This document shows, piece after piece, positions 23,313 to 31,975 of a stretch of 40,128 nucleotides of DNA. Position 1 is the stretch's first letter, and each line of letters starts with the position of its first letter. The stretch lies in assembly GCA_944372665.1 (NCBI GenBank), contig CALVZV010000008.1:1-40128 (forward strand), read 5' to 3'. The position numbers were made by a program, and so were the translations under genes. This DNA comes from an uncultured Clostridia bacterium (GTDB lineage: Bacteria; Bacillota; Clostridia; Christensenellales; DTU072). The notes beneath the pieces are model-generated. The model was not told where the DNA came from. It was given only the letters and a program-made list of their open reading frames with translations, and searched no databases.

Positions 23313-24170
23313 ATGCCAAGCATCAAAAAAGCCATAATTCCGGCGGCGGGGTTCGGCACCAGACATCTGCCGATAACGAAGGCCGTTCCCAAAGAAATGC
23401 TCCCGATCCTGGATAAACCAGCCATAGATTACGTCGTAGAGGAATGTATCCAAAGCGGTATATCCGAGATTTGCGTCGTTGTTTCGCGCGGCAAGCAGAC
23501 AATCGTCGATTATCTGGACGTGCGTCCCGATCTGGAAGCCGCTTTGATCAAAGCCGAAAAAAAAGAAAGCGTAAAACTATTAAATCCTTTCAAGGACCGC
23601 GCCAGGTTCTATTTTGTCAGGCAAAGCGAGATGACGGGTACCGCAAAAGCCGTCGAGCTGTGCCGCGAATTTATAGGAAAGGACGATTTTGCCGTACTGT
23701 TCCCGGACGACGTCATGCTTTCCGGCGGAAAGCCGGTCACCGCTCAGCTTATACAAGCCTACGAAGCCACGGGTTCGACCGTAGTGGGAGTGCAGCGTAT
23801 CCCCGAAAAAGAAGCCAGAAAATACGGCGTAATGATACCCTTCGAGACAAAAGGCAGATACACGCGTATAAAAGGTTTTATGGAAAAGCCCACGATCGAT
23901 AAGTTGCCCTCCGACCTTACAAGTCTGGGAAGATTCGTTTTAACGAACGATATTTTCGATTATATCGACCTGACGCCGGCGGTAAAGGGCGAAGTCTACC
24001 TGCCTTCGGCAATAGATCTGATGGCAAAAAGGCGCAGCGTTTACGCATACGAATTCGAAGGCAGGCGTTTCGATATGGGCGGCGTGGACGGTTTTCTGGA
24101 AGCGAACATCGCTTTTGCGCTGCAGGACGTGCGGCTGGGCAAAAAAATCAAAGATCAGATCGAGGGCTAA
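23313..24170 (+). CDS. galU: UTP-glucose-1-phosphate uridylyltransferase
   Basis: The 285-residue nucleotidyltransferase makes UDP-glucose from UTP and glucose-1-phosphate for wall teichoic acids, glycolipids and capsular sugars. The N-terminal signature AIIPAAGFGTRHLPITKAVP with KEMLPILDKP contains the nucleotide-binding and catalytic residues. FPDDVML gives the metal-binding Asp pair, and the GFMEKP stretch carries the conserved Glu and Lys of the sugar site. Length matches bacterial GalU. It is divergent from the gtrA-like gene and is followed by clpC after 17 bases. Confidence 0.95.
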   Translation: MPSIKKAIIPAAGFGTRHLPITKAVPKEMLPILDKPAIDYVVEECIQSGISEICVVVSRGKQTIVDYLDVRPDLEAALIKAEKKESVKLLNPFKDRARFYFVRQSEMTGTAKAVELCREFIGKDDFAVLFPDDVMLSGGKPVTAQLIQAYEATGSTVVGVQRIPEKEARKYGVMIPFETKGRYTRIKGFMEKPTIDKLPSDLTSLGRFVLTNDIFDYIDLTPAVKGEVYLPSAIDLMAKRRSVYAYEFEGRRFDMGGVDGFLEANIAFALQDVRLGKKIKDQIEG

Positions 24171-24187
24171 CTGTCCCAAAGGAGTTT

Positions 24188-26764
24188 ATGTCCAATTTAG
24201 ATTATACCAACGACGTCAGGAAGGTAATGTTGAAAGCCGCCGACATCGCTCAGCGCATAGGCGTTGCTTTGAGTACGGAGCATGTACTGGGCGCGATGTT
24301 TTTGGTTAACGACACGTACGCTTACGATATATTGACCCAGCTGAAAATAGACCGGGAAAAGGCTTTGAACGCTATTGCGGAGCTGAGACTTTCCGTATCC
24401 GACCAGATGAGGGAGGATCAGGTGCGTCGCGCCCGCATTATCGCTTCGACTATCGCTTCCAAAACGGGCTACGACCTTTATGACACGCAGCACCTGCTGC
24501 TGGGACTCGCGTGGGATACTTCGTTCGGTTCGGCAAAGATTCTGAGTCTGTTCGGCATCGGCCGGCAGGAAATTAAATCCATTGTCGAATCGATGAGCGC
24601 AAACGGCATAGGCAAAAACGACGAAGACGAGGAGGACGAAGCGTTAAACGCAATTCTGCGGCAGTTCGACGACTTTTTCGGACGTTTCCGCATGACTCCG
24701 TCGTCAGGCAGCGCGCCGGAGCTGCATTTCAGGATGCATTCACCGCGTCAGAACGCCGAAAACAAATCCGAAGAGGGTTTTGACGAGCTGGACGCTATCG
24801 GCACCGATCTTACAGCCAAAGCTAAAGCCGGAGAATTCGATCCCGTTATCGGGCGCGACAAAGAAATAAAGATGATCATGCGCGTACTGACACGCAGGAC
24901 CAAGAACAATCCCGTCATAATAGGCGAACCTGGCGTCGGCAAGACGGCTATCGTCGAAGGACTTGCCCAGGCTATCGTAAAAGGCGAAGTACCCGATCTT
25001 ATCAAAGGCAGACGCATTTTCGGTCTGGATGTGGGCGCTTTGCTTGCGGGCACCAAGTACCGCGGAGAGTTCGAGCAGCGTTTCAAAGACATGTTCGCAC
25101 GCATAAACGACGGAAAAACCATTCTGTTTATCGACGAAATGCACATGATCATGACCGCCGGCGCCAACGACGATTCCGGAGCCACAATAGCCAATCTTTT
25201 AAAACCTATCCTGGCGCGCGGCGATATACCGACAATCGGCGCGACGACCATGGACGAGTACAGAAAGCATATCGAAAAGGACGCGGCCCTTGCGCGCAGG
25301 TTTAAACCGATCGTCGTCGAGCCGCCGACGGCGGAAGATACGATCACCATACTGAAAGGACTGCGGGATCGCTACGAAACGCATCATAAGGTCAAAATAA
25401 CCGATGAGGCGCTTGTCGCGGCTGCAACGCTTTCCGACAGATATATAGCCGACAGGTTCCTGCCCGACAAAGCCATTGACGTAATAGACGAAGCCGCCAG
25501 CAAAATGCGCGTTGCCGCATTGATAACGCCGCCGGAAATTCTGGAATACGAAAAGCAGAAAAATCTTCTGAACGGCAGCATAAATCAGGCGACACTAAGC
25601 GAGGATTTCGTCAAAGCCAGCAATCTTAAAAAAGAGCGCGACGAGATTAATCTAAAGATCAAAGAGCTTAAAGAGAAGTGGGGCAACGACATTGTTCACG
25701 GCAGACTTACCATCGGCGAAAACGAGGTCGCCGAAATAGTGTCGGAGTGGACGGGAGTGCCCGTGCAGAACCTGACGGAAGAGGAAAGCCGCAGGCTGCT
25801 GAATCTTGAATCGGAGCTAAAAAAGCGCGTTATCGGTCAGAACGAAGCCGTTTCAGCGGTCGCGCGAGCCATAAAACGCGCGCGTGCCGGACTTAAAGAT
25901 CCCAAAAAACCGATCGGCACGTTTATGTTTCTCGGTCCCACTGGCGTAGGTAAAACCGAACTCAGCAAAGCGCTTGCCGAAAAGATGTTCGGCGACGAAA
26001 ACATGCTTATTCGTATCGATATGAGCGAATACATGGAAAAATTCAATGTTTCCCGTCTCATAGGTTCGGCTCCCGGCTACGTAGGCTACGAAGAAGGGGG
26101 ACAGCTTACCGAAAAAGTCCGCAGAAAGCCGTATTCCGTCGTGCTTTTCGACGAAATAGAAAAAGCGCATCCCGACGTGTTCAACCTGCTTTTGCAGGTC
26201 CTCGACGACGGGATACTGACGGATTCGCACGGGAGAACGGTCTCGTTCAAGAACACAATAATCATAATGACGTCCAATATCGGTGCGCGCGATATTGCCA
26301 ACATGAAGCGCGTCGGCTTCGGCGGTTCGACCGGGCTTGCCGAAAACGACTACGAACAGATGAGGGAAAAGCAGCTCGAGGCTTTGAAAAACGCCATGAA
26401 CCCCGAGTTTATCAACCGCATCGACGATATCATCATATTCCGCCGCCTGGACGAAAACGCTTTGAACAGGATAGCGCGCATAATGATGGACGACGTCATA
26501 AATCAAATGAAGCAAAAGGATATAGTTATCGAATATACCGACGCGGTGATAGGTTATCTTCTGGAGAACGGGACCGACGTCGAGTACGGTGCCAGGCCTC
26601 TCGGCCGCGCCGTGCAGCGCGTGTTCGTGGATAAGCTTAGCGACGAGATAATTACCGGCAGAATAAAAACGGGCAGCCGTATTTTAACAGACGTAAAAGA
26701 CGGCGAAATCGTTTTCGATACAGAAACAGAAAATACTAACCCCGAAGAAGGAGGTAAAAAATGA
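24188..26764 (+). CDS. clpC: ClpC-type AAA+ unfoldase
   Basis: This 858-residue ATPase unfolds proteins and feeds them to ClpP. The N domain (about 1-145) has the Clp_N double repeat. AAA domain 1 has Walker A GEPGVGKT (about residue 245) and Walker B ILFIDE. A short M domain with a UVR-like helix (about 425-480) is of the ClpC rather than the ClpB length. AAA domain 2 has GPTGVGKTE (about 583) and VVLFDEIEKAHP. A VGF loop near residue 708 is the ClpP-docking site. The usual ctsR-mcsA-mcsB partners are absent; instead the gene is coupled to hpf by an ATGA overlap. An AAAGGAG site precedes the start. Confidence 0.93.
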   Translation: MSNLDYTNDVRKVMLKAADIAQRIGVALSTEHVLGAMFLVNDTYAYDILTQLKIDREKALNAIAELRLSVSDQMREDQVRRARIIASTIASKTGYDLYDTQHLLLGLAWDTSFGSAKILSLFGIGRQEIKSIVESMSANGIGKNDEDEEDEALNAILRQFDDFFGRFRMTPSSGSAPELHFRMHSPRQNAENKSEEGFDELDAIGTDLTAKAKAGEFDPVIGRDKEIKMIMRVLTRRTKNNPVIIGEPGVGKTAIVEGLAQAIVKGEVPDLIKGRRIFGLDVGALLAGTKYRGEFEQRFKDMFARINDGKTILFIDEMHMIMTAGANDDSGATIANLLKPILARGDIPTIGATTMDEYRKHIEKDAALARRFKPIVVEPPTAEDTITILKGLRDRYETHHKVKITDEALVAAATLSDRYIADRFLPDKAIDVIDEAASKMRVAALITPPEILEYEKQKNLLNGSINQATLSEDFVKASNLKKERDEINLKIKELKEKWGNDIVHGRLTIGENEVAEIVSEWTGVPVQNLTEEESRRLLNLESELKKRVIGQNEAVSAVARAIKRARAGLKDPKKPIGTFMFLGPTGVGKTELSKALAEKMFGDENMLIRIDMSEYMEKFNVSRLIGSAPGYVGYEEGGQLTEKVRRKPYSVVLFDEIEKAHPDVFNLLLQVLDDGILTDSHGRTVSFKNTIIIMTSNIGARDIANMKRVGFGGSTGLAENDYEQMREKQLEALKNAMNPEFINRIDDIIIFRRLDENALNRIARIMMDDVINQMKQKDIVIEYTDAVIGYLLENGTDVEYGARPLGRAVQRVFVDKLSDEIITGRIKTGSRILTDVKDGEIVFDTETENTNPEEGGKK

Positions 26765-27297
26765 TAATCGAATTGGTATCCAAAAACTACAACGAAGGCA
26801 ACAGACTCGTTAACGTCATCGAGAAGAAACTTTCCCGTTTGGACAAGTATTTTTCCGGCGACGCCGAAGCACTGGTTAAGCTCAGTACCGTAGGCACCGA
26901 AAAATACACCATGGAAATCACGGTCCGTTTCGGAGGCTATATCGCGCGCGCCGAAGTCACCAGTCAGAACATGTACGACAATATCGATTTGGTTTTGCCC
27001 AAACTCGAAAAACAGATCGCCAAATTCCGCGACAGAATGAACTCCAAAGTACCCAAGAAGGCGCTGCCGCTTAAAGCCGAGAGCGAGGAGAGCGTTCCCG
27101 CAGCGGCGGAACAGCTGGGAAAAATCGTCAAGGAAAAGAATTTCAACATCTCCATCGTCACCGTCGAGGAAGCGATCGCGGAAATGGAACTGCTTGACCA
27201 CGATTTCTATGTGTTCGTAAACGCGGATAACAACAAGGTATCCGTGGTTTACACGCGTCACGACGGAGATTACGGACTGATAACGCCCGAATATTGA
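26761..27297 (+). CDS. hpf: Ribosome hibernation-promoting factor, long form
   Basis: The 178-residue protein has the S30AE/YfiA domain at about 1-100 and the C-terminal dimerisation domain at about 120-178 (IVTVEEAIAEMELLDHDFYV, YTRHDGDYGLITP). Long HPF joins two 70S ribosomes into inactive 100S dimers in stationary phase. A GAAGGAGG site lies within the end of clpC, and the ATGA overlap couples the two genes. Pairing with ClpC suggests joint control under stress, an inference. Confidence 0.93.
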   Translation: MIIELVSKNYNEGNRLVNVIEKKLSRLDKYFSGDAEALVKLSTVGTEKYTMEITVRFGGYIARAEVTSQNMYDNIDLVLPKLEKQIAKFRDRMNSKVPKKALPLKAESEESVPAAAEQLGKIVKEKNFNISIVTVEEAIAEMELLDHDFYVFVNADNNKVSVVYTRHDGDYGLITPEY

Positions 27298-27298
27298 T

Positions 27299-28099
27299 AT
27301 GCAACTGGGGATTTCGACGGCTTCGTTTTTCACTCGGAGCGAAACGGAGGATACGTTAAACCTCATTCAGGAAATGGGGTTCGATATTTGCGAAGTATTT
27401 TTGACGACCTTCCGCGAATACAGGAAAGAATTCGTCGACATGCTTAGCGACAGGAAAAGAAATATCCGCATATTCAGCGTGCATACGCTGAATCAGCAGT
27501 TCGAGCCGGAGCTGTTCAACAAATGGAACAGAACGCGCGAGGACGCCGAGGATTTTTTCAGGCAGATTGTTTACGCCTGTAAACGTCTCGACGCGGATTA
27601 TTATACTTTTCACGGACCTCCGCGCCTTAAACGCACGCCGTACATAATCGACTATCCGTGGATGGCAAAACGCTTGAACGAGCTTAACGCCGTGCTGTCT
27701 GAGGGCGGTTCACACGCAAAGATAGCATACGAGAACGTGCATTGGACGTATTTCAATTCGCCGGAGTTTCTGATAAAGCTGTCGGAATATATATCGACGC
27801 CGGTTTGCCTCGACATAAAGCAGGCGATGCAGTCGAAGGTTCCGCTTGACGAATACGTCGAGGTCATGGCGCCTACTTTGGTGAACGTGCATCTGTGCGA
27901 CTGGCACGAGGACGGGAAACTGGCTATACCCGGCGAAGGCGTATTCGATTTTACGGGATTTTTCAGGAAACTGATCGGAAAAGGTTATACCGGTCCCGTA
28001 CTGATGGAGCTTTATGCGGGCAATTATAAAGGATTCGACGAGGTAAAGCGCAGCGCAGAATTTCTGCAAAACTGCCTTTATGACGCATCAAGAGGATAA
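27299..28099 (+). CDS. Sugar phosphate isomerase/epimerase-like TIM-barrel protein
   Basis: This 266-residue protein belongs to the xylose isomerase-like/AP endonuclease 2 barrel superfamily. Metal-ligand type residues appear in order: Glu in AYENVHW (about residue 142), Asp in VCLDIKQAM (about 171), His in NVHLCDWHEDG (about 195-201) and Glu in VLMELYAG (about 240). It starts one base after the hpf stop. The superfamily includes sugar epimerases and endonuclease IV; DNA-binding loops are not recognised, so a sugar role is preferred. pgi follows immediately, which supports this. Confidence 0.8.
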   Translation: MQLGISTASFFTRSETEDTLNLIQEMGFDICEVFLTTFREYRKEFVDMLSDRKRNIRIFSVHTLNQQFEPELFNKWNRTREDAEDFFRQIVYACKRLDADYYTFHGPPRLKRTPYIIDYPWMAKRLNELNAVLSEGGSHAKIAYENVHWTYFNSPEFLIKLSEYISTPVCLDIKQAMQSKVPLDEYVEVMAPTLVNVHLCDWHEDGKLAIPGEGVFDFTGFFRKLIGKGYTGPVLMELYAGNYKGFDEVKRSAEFLQNCLYDASRG

Positions 28100-28122
28100 A
28101 TCAGCAAAGGAGACATAAATTT

Positions 28123-29544
28123 ATGGCTAAAGCAAAGGGCAAGACGCCCGACATCAAATTCGATTTCAACAACATGATGGCGGACTTTATCGGCGCCGAA
28201 CAGGGAATAACCGACGCCGAGCTTAACAAAACTCGCAATCTCGCCATCGCCGCGCACAGCAACGTACGCTTGAACCGCGGCACGGGCATGATGGGCTGGA
28301 CGGAACTGCCGTACAATCAGTCAGACGTCGTCAGCGACATTATCGCCACCGCAAAAATCGTCAGACGCAATGCGGACGCTTTTGTGGTTTTGGGAATAGG
28401 CGGATCGGCTCTCGGTCCGATGGCTGTTTTCCAGGCGCTTTGCCACCTCAGACATAACGAATTAAGCAAACGTCAAAGGAAAGCGCCCAAGTTCTATGTC
28501 GAAGACAACGTCGACCCCGAACGCATGGCTTCGCTTCTGGACGTGCTGGATCTGGATAAGACAGTGTTCAACGTAATAACGAAATCCGGCTCCACTTCGG
28601 AAACGATGAGTCAGTATCTCATCATAATGAAGATGCTTAAGGACCGCTACGGCGATAAGGCGCGCGAACATATTATCGCGACGACAGACAAGGAAAAGGG
28701 CAATCTGATCAAAATAGCCAAAGCCGAAGGACTGAAGACGTTCTATATACCCGACGGCGTCGGCGGCAGATTCAGCGAGCTCTGCCCCGTAGGTCTGCTG
28801 CCCGCTGCGGTACTGGGTATCGACATAAAAGAGCTGCTTAAAGGCGCGGCGGCAATGGACAAGCGCATGCGCAAATCCGATTTCAAATCGAATCCCGCTC
28901 TCGTTGCCGCGGCTTTACAGTATATCGCGATCGGTAAAGGCAAGAACATCTCGGTCATGATGCCTTATGCCGATTCACTCAAGCTGATGGCGGACTGGTA
29001 CTGCCAGCTTTGGGGCGAAAGTCTGGGTAAGTCCGTCGATCTTAACGGCAGGGAAGTCTATGCCGGACAGACCCCCGTCAAAGCTTTGGGAGTGACCGAT
29101 CAGCACAGTCAGATACAGCTTTATACCGAAGGTCCGTTCGACAAAGTCGTTACGTTTATTTCGGTGGAAAAGTACCGCAGTGAAGTTGTCATAAGCTCCG
29201 GTGCCGAAGATTATCCCTCGGTATCGTTCCTCAGCGGACACACGCTCAACGAGCTTATTTCGGCGGAAATGGAAGCGACCGAATACGCGCTGACCAAAAA
29301 GCACAGAATGAATTCGAGGATCGTGCTGCCCGAGGTCAACGCGCATACGATCGGACAGCTGATGATGCTGTTCATGTTCGAGACCTCATATCTCGGCGCC
29401 ATGCTCAACATCAACACCTTCAATCAGCCCGGAGTCGAGGAAGGCAAAAACGCCACTTATGCGCTTTTGGGCCGCGCGGGATACGAGGAGAAAAAAGCCG
29501 AGCTGGCTGCCAAGCCCGCCAAAAAGGAGCAGTACATAGTATAA
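28123..29544 (+). CDS. pgi: Glucose-6-phosphate isomerase
   Basis: The 473-residue cytoplasmic enzyme interconverts glucose-6-phosphate and fructose-6-phosphate in glycolysis and gluconeogenesis. Two SIS folds are present. VLGIGGSALGP and the ITKSGSTSETM loop bind the phosphate, and GVTDQHSQIQLYTEGPFDK is the second family signature with the catalytic Gln/His surroundings. The AAAGGAG site is upstream of ATG 28123. The stop overlaps the next start (TAATG). Its place behind a sugar-isomerase-like gene and clpC/hpf links central sugar metabolism with stress genes. Confidence 0.95.
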   Translation: MAKAKGKTPDIKFDFNNMMADFIGAEQGITDAELNKTRNLAIAAHSNVRLNRGTGMMGWTELPYNQSDVVSDIIATAKIVRRNADAFVVLGIGGSALGPMAVFQALCHLRHNELSKRQRKAPKFYVEDNVDPERMASLLDVLDLDKTVFNVITKSGSTSETMSQYLIIMKMLKDRYGDKAREHIIATTDKEKGNLIKIAKAEGLKTFYIPDGVGGRFSELCPVGLLPAAVLGIDIKELLKGAAAMDKRMRKSDFKSNPALVAAALQYIAIGKGKNISVMMPYADSLKLMADWYCQLWGESLGKSVDLNGREVYAGQTPVKALGVTDQHSQIQLYTEGPFDKVVTFISVEKYRSEVVISSGAEDYPSVSFLSGHTLNELISAEMEATEYALTKKHRMNSRIVLPEVNAHTIGQLMMLFMFETSYLGAMLNINTFNQPGVEEGKNATYALLGRAGYEEKKAELAAKPAKKEQYIV

Positions 29545-30563
29545 TGTTCGCGGCTGACAAGCTGTCTAAACGATATCTTTACGGCGACGAAGCGCTGACG
29601 GACGTCAGCTTTTCCCTTAACGAAGGGGAGCAGGCGGCGTTTCTCGGCGCGTGCGCCGCGGGAAAGACTACGCTTTTCAAAATAATTGCGGGGATAACGG
29701 CTCCCGATTCGGGTTCCGTATATATCGACAACCGCGACGTGACCGCGCTTATCCCCAAACGTCGCGGCGTCAGAATGGTCTTCGAAGACGAAGGTTTTTT
29801 CGGGCGCCGCAGCGTAGGATATAACCTTAAGCTGCCTTTGAAAATAAGAAAATACACCGGGTCCGAAACCGCCGAACGCGTGCGTTATGCGGCGGATAGA
29901 TACTCGCTGTCGGCGCTGAAGGACGAATTCGTGTTCAGGCTTTCGGACGCGGACAGAATAAGGATGTGTCTTGCGCGTTTGGCGCTCTGTTCCGAGCCGC
30001 TGACGCTGATAGACAACGTGTTTTCCTGTATGACGGGAAAGGAAAGAGCCGATTTGTTCTCGCAACTTTTGCCGTATATCAAAGCCGACGTTTCTACGGC
30101 TCTGTTTGCGACGGACTCGGTGTCAGAGGCTTTTTCGTTTTCGGACAAGATCTTTTTTTTGGATAACGGCAGAATAAAGGAGTCCGGATCACCGCGCCAT
30201 TACGTTTCGGATCCGCAGTCGTTAGCTGCGGACAGATACGTAAACCGCGAAAGGAATTTTGCGATATACCCCGTGCAAAACGACGGGGAAACTGTTTTCG
30301 AGGCGGAAGGAAAGACTTTTTTCGTGGATACCGAGAGCGAGTACGTAATCGCGTCGTATAACGCGGTCCCCGATGAGTGCGGCAAACCGGCGTCAAAGCC
30401 CGTAAGGCTGTATAACGATTTGGGCGTTACTTACTACCGAACCGAGGACGGAGTCAATATCGTATCGGACGCCATGCCGTCAGCATACCGTATTGATTTT
30501 TCTTCGATGCGCGTTTTCGATTTAATTACGGAAAATCGATTGACTTTCGCTATCGGAAAGTGA
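29544..30563 (+). CDS. ABC ATPase-like protein with degenerate catalytic motifs
   Basis: The 339-residue reading frame is intact and aligns in outline with sugar-importer ATPases of the MalK/PotA type, including a beta-rich C-terminal domain from about 235. Walker A is present as GACAAGKTT (about 34-42). The Q-loop reads VFEDE, so Gln is replaced by Glu. The signature reads LSDADR instead of LSGGQ. Walker B ends LIDN, with Asn in place of the catalytic Glu. The D-loop is lost and the switch His is Thr in FATDSVSEA. ATP may bind, but hydrolysis is unlikely. It overlaps pgi by one base, so it is cotranscribed. A regulatory or scaffolding role is inferred. No frameshift or stop is seen. Confidence 0.8.
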   Translation: MFAADKLSKRYLYGDEALTDVSFSLNEGEQAAFLGACAAGKTTLFKIIAGITAPDSGSVYIDNRDVTALIPKRRGVRMVFEDEGFFGRRSVGYNLKLPLKIRKYTGSETAERVRYAADRYSLSALKDEFVFRLSDADRIRMCLARLALCSEPLTLIDNVFSCMTGKERADLFSQLLPYIKADVSTALFATDSVSEAFSFSDKIFFLDNGRIKESGSPRHYVSDPQSLAADRYVNRERNFAIYPVQNDGETVFEAEGKTFFVDTESEYVIASYNAVPDECGKPASKPVRLYNDLGVTYYRTEDGVNIVSDAMPSAYRIDFSSMRVFDLITENRLTFAIGK

Positions 30564-30569
30564 TAATTT
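30540..30569 (+). promoter_or_regulatory. Promoter candidate for the TM1266-like/ABC operon
   Basis: TTGACT (30540-30545), 18 bases and TAATTT (30564-30569), overlapping the end of the preceding gene. ATAATT with a 17-base spacer is an alternative -10. Either would start the transcript near 30574, at the 5' arm of the leader structure. Confidence 0.5.
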
Positions 30570-30573
30570 ATAG

Positions 30574-30671
30574 ACAGGATAAAACCTGAATCGATGATAC
30601 GTTCGGAGAGGAAGCTGCAAACCTGTTAATTTACGATTTGTCACTCTTTCCCGAACGGAAGGAGTTTTTTT
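30574..30671 (+). promoter_or_regulatory. Leader RNA with terminator/antiterminator switch (candidate riboswitch)
   Basis: ACAGG (30574-30578) can pair with CCTGT (30622-30626), enclosing an arm CCT (30585-30587)/AGG (30609-30611) and GAA-CG/CG-TTC (30588-30604). That arm resembles the CCTGA..GATAAT..CG.AGGGA pyrophosphate-sensing arm of TPP riboswitches, while the pyrimidine-sensing arm (CUGAGA) is missing. CGTTCGGAGAG (30600-30610) can instead pair with CTCT (30644-30647) plus CCGAACG (30651-30657), an antiterminator. That excludes the terminator CTCTTTCC-CGAAC-GGAAGGAG (30644-30664) with seven T. Ligand binding would favour termination. The pairings are seen; the riboswitch role is inferred. 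Confidence 0.6.
30644..30671 (+). terminator. Attenuator directly before the TM1266-like gene
   Basis: An 8-bp stem CTCTTTCC/GGAAGGAG with loop CGAAC and a seven-T run ends one base before ATG 30672. The 3' arm GGAAGGAG is also the gene's ribosome binding site, so the stem would block both transcription and translation. Confidence 0.75.
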
Positions 30672-30926
30672 ATGAAAAAAATAGGTATCGTAGGCATTAT
30701 CGTCACCGATAGAGGCGTAGCGCAGGAAATGCAGAGCGTACTTAGCGATTTCGGTGACATAATAATCGGCAGAATGGGTGTGCCCGACAAAGCCAACGGC
30801 ATCAACGCCATCGCACTGATCGTCGAAGGCACGACGGAGCAGATCTCGGCGTTGACGGGAAAGCTGGGCAGGCTCGATTCCGTTTCGGTCAAATCGGCGG
30901 TGACCACCGTTTCTCTGAGCGATTAA
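30672..30926 (+). CDS. TM1266-like small regulator (putative iron-only hydrogenase system regulator)
   Basis: This 84-residue protein has the ferredoxin-like ACT/NikR-C fold of the TM1266 family (TIGR03959): IGIVGIIVTDRG, then GDIIIGRMGVPDK, then INAIALIVEGTTEQISALTGKLGRL and a final beta strand. Family members often lie among [FeFe]-hydrogenase maturation genes, but their biochemical role is unproven. No DNA-binding domain is present. Here it leads an operon with an NMT1-like ABC importer and no hydrogenase gene is in the window. It may sense a small ligand, as ACT-like folds do; that is an inference. Its expression is controlled by the attenuator just upstream. Confidence 0.85.
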   Translation: MKKIGIVGIIVTDRGVAQEMQSVLSDFGDIIIGRMGVPDKANGINAIALIVEGTTEQISALTGKLGRLDSVSVKSAVTTVSLSD

Positions 30927-30940
30927 CAGGGAGGTAAAAT

Positions 30941-31975
30941 ATGAAAAAGAAAATTTTTATTGCCGTACTCGCGCTTGTTATGACTGCGGCCCTGTCCGTC
31001 GCCGTTCTGGCGGGATGTACTGATGACGATACCGATGAAAACGGCATAAAAACCGTAAACATAGTCGTTCCCGACGGTTCTCCCGCCATAGCTCTGGCAA
31101 AGCTCATAAACGACAACACGGTGCCTGAGGGATACAGCGTTAATTATACGATAGTTGCCGGCGCCACCCAGATCACAACCGCTATCGCCAATAAAACTGC
31201 GGATATAGCCATAGCGCCCACCAATATCGGCGCAACGACATACAATAAAACCGGTGCGGTAAAGCTGTATGCGACCGTCGTTCAGGGCGCGCTTTATATG
31301 GTGGGATCGCAGTCGCTTGCCGGGGATACGTTCAAAGAGAATCTGGCGTCGCTGAAAGGACAGACGGTATATAACATAGGTCTGGGCGGAACACCCGACC
31401 TTACGTTCAAATATATCCTCAGCCATTACGGTATAGAGTACCGCGAAACCGACGAGGAAGATGCGTCCTATGTCGCGCTGAAATACGTTACCGACGGAAC
31501 CGAACTCATGCCGATGCTGAAACAGGGCGCCGCCAAGTTCGGCATTCTGGGCGAGCCTGCCGTTTCCAGAGCCAACGCCAATACCGGAACCTCGACGGTT
31601 TTGGATATTCAGGAGCTGTGGAAAGAAGTTACGGATGCCCAAACCGCCGGATTCCCGCAGGCAAGCGTATTCGTTACCACGGAGCTTTTGAATGGTGAAC
31701 ATGCTGCGTTGTTGAACTGGTTAAGCACCGGATTGATGGAAAATGCGGCATGGGCGGAGGCTAATCCCGCTACCGTTTCCGAAGTGCTTGCGACCAAAGG
31801 CTCCACTTCGTTAAAAGGACTGACTTCGGGAATGATAGACGCGTGCAACCTGGGTTTCGTTTCCGCCGCGGACGCCAAACAGGCGGTAAACACGTATCTT
31901 AACGCCTTGTACGGCTTTGCCGCCAACACGGTGGGCGGAAAGATGCCCGACGACGCGTTCTATTATGCGGGCTGA
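30941..31975 (+). CDS. NMT1/THI5-like ABC transporter substrate-binding lipoprotein
   Basis: The 344-residue lipoprotein has a signal peptide ending LAGC with lipidated Cys26. It has a type II binding-protein fold of the NMT1/THI5/SsuA kind: VNIVVPDGSPAIALAKLI, then ADIAIAPTNIGATTY, then QTVYNIGLGGTPDLTFKYIL. This class carries thiamine pyrimidine precursors, alkanesulfonates, taurine, nitrate-like ions or riboflavin; the ligand is not readable from sequence. It is anchored outside the membrane and delivers to the permease that follows. A GGGAGG site lies ten bases ahead of the start. Confidence 0.85.
   Translation: MKKKIFIAVLALVMTAALSVAVLAGCTDDDTDENGIKTVNIVVPDGSPAIALAKLINDNTVPEGYSVNYTIVAGATQITTAIANKTADIAIAPTNIGATTYNKTGAVKLYATVVQGALYMVGSQSLAGDTFKENLASLKGQTVYNIGLGGTPDLTFKYILSHYGIEYRETDEEDASYVALKYVTDGTELMPMLKQGAAKFGILGEPAVSRANANTGTSTVLDIQELWKEVTDAQTAGFPQASVFVTTELLNGEHAALLNWLSTGLMENAAWAEANPATVSEVLATKGSTSLKGLTSGMIDACNLGFVSAADAKQAVNTYLNALYGFAANTVGGKMPDDAFYYAG

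Noticed and set aside
30540..30671. A complete classical TPP riboswitch
   Set aside because: The 5' half with GGGGUGC and CUGAGA is missing, and the promoter candidate leaves no room for it; only one arm looks similar.
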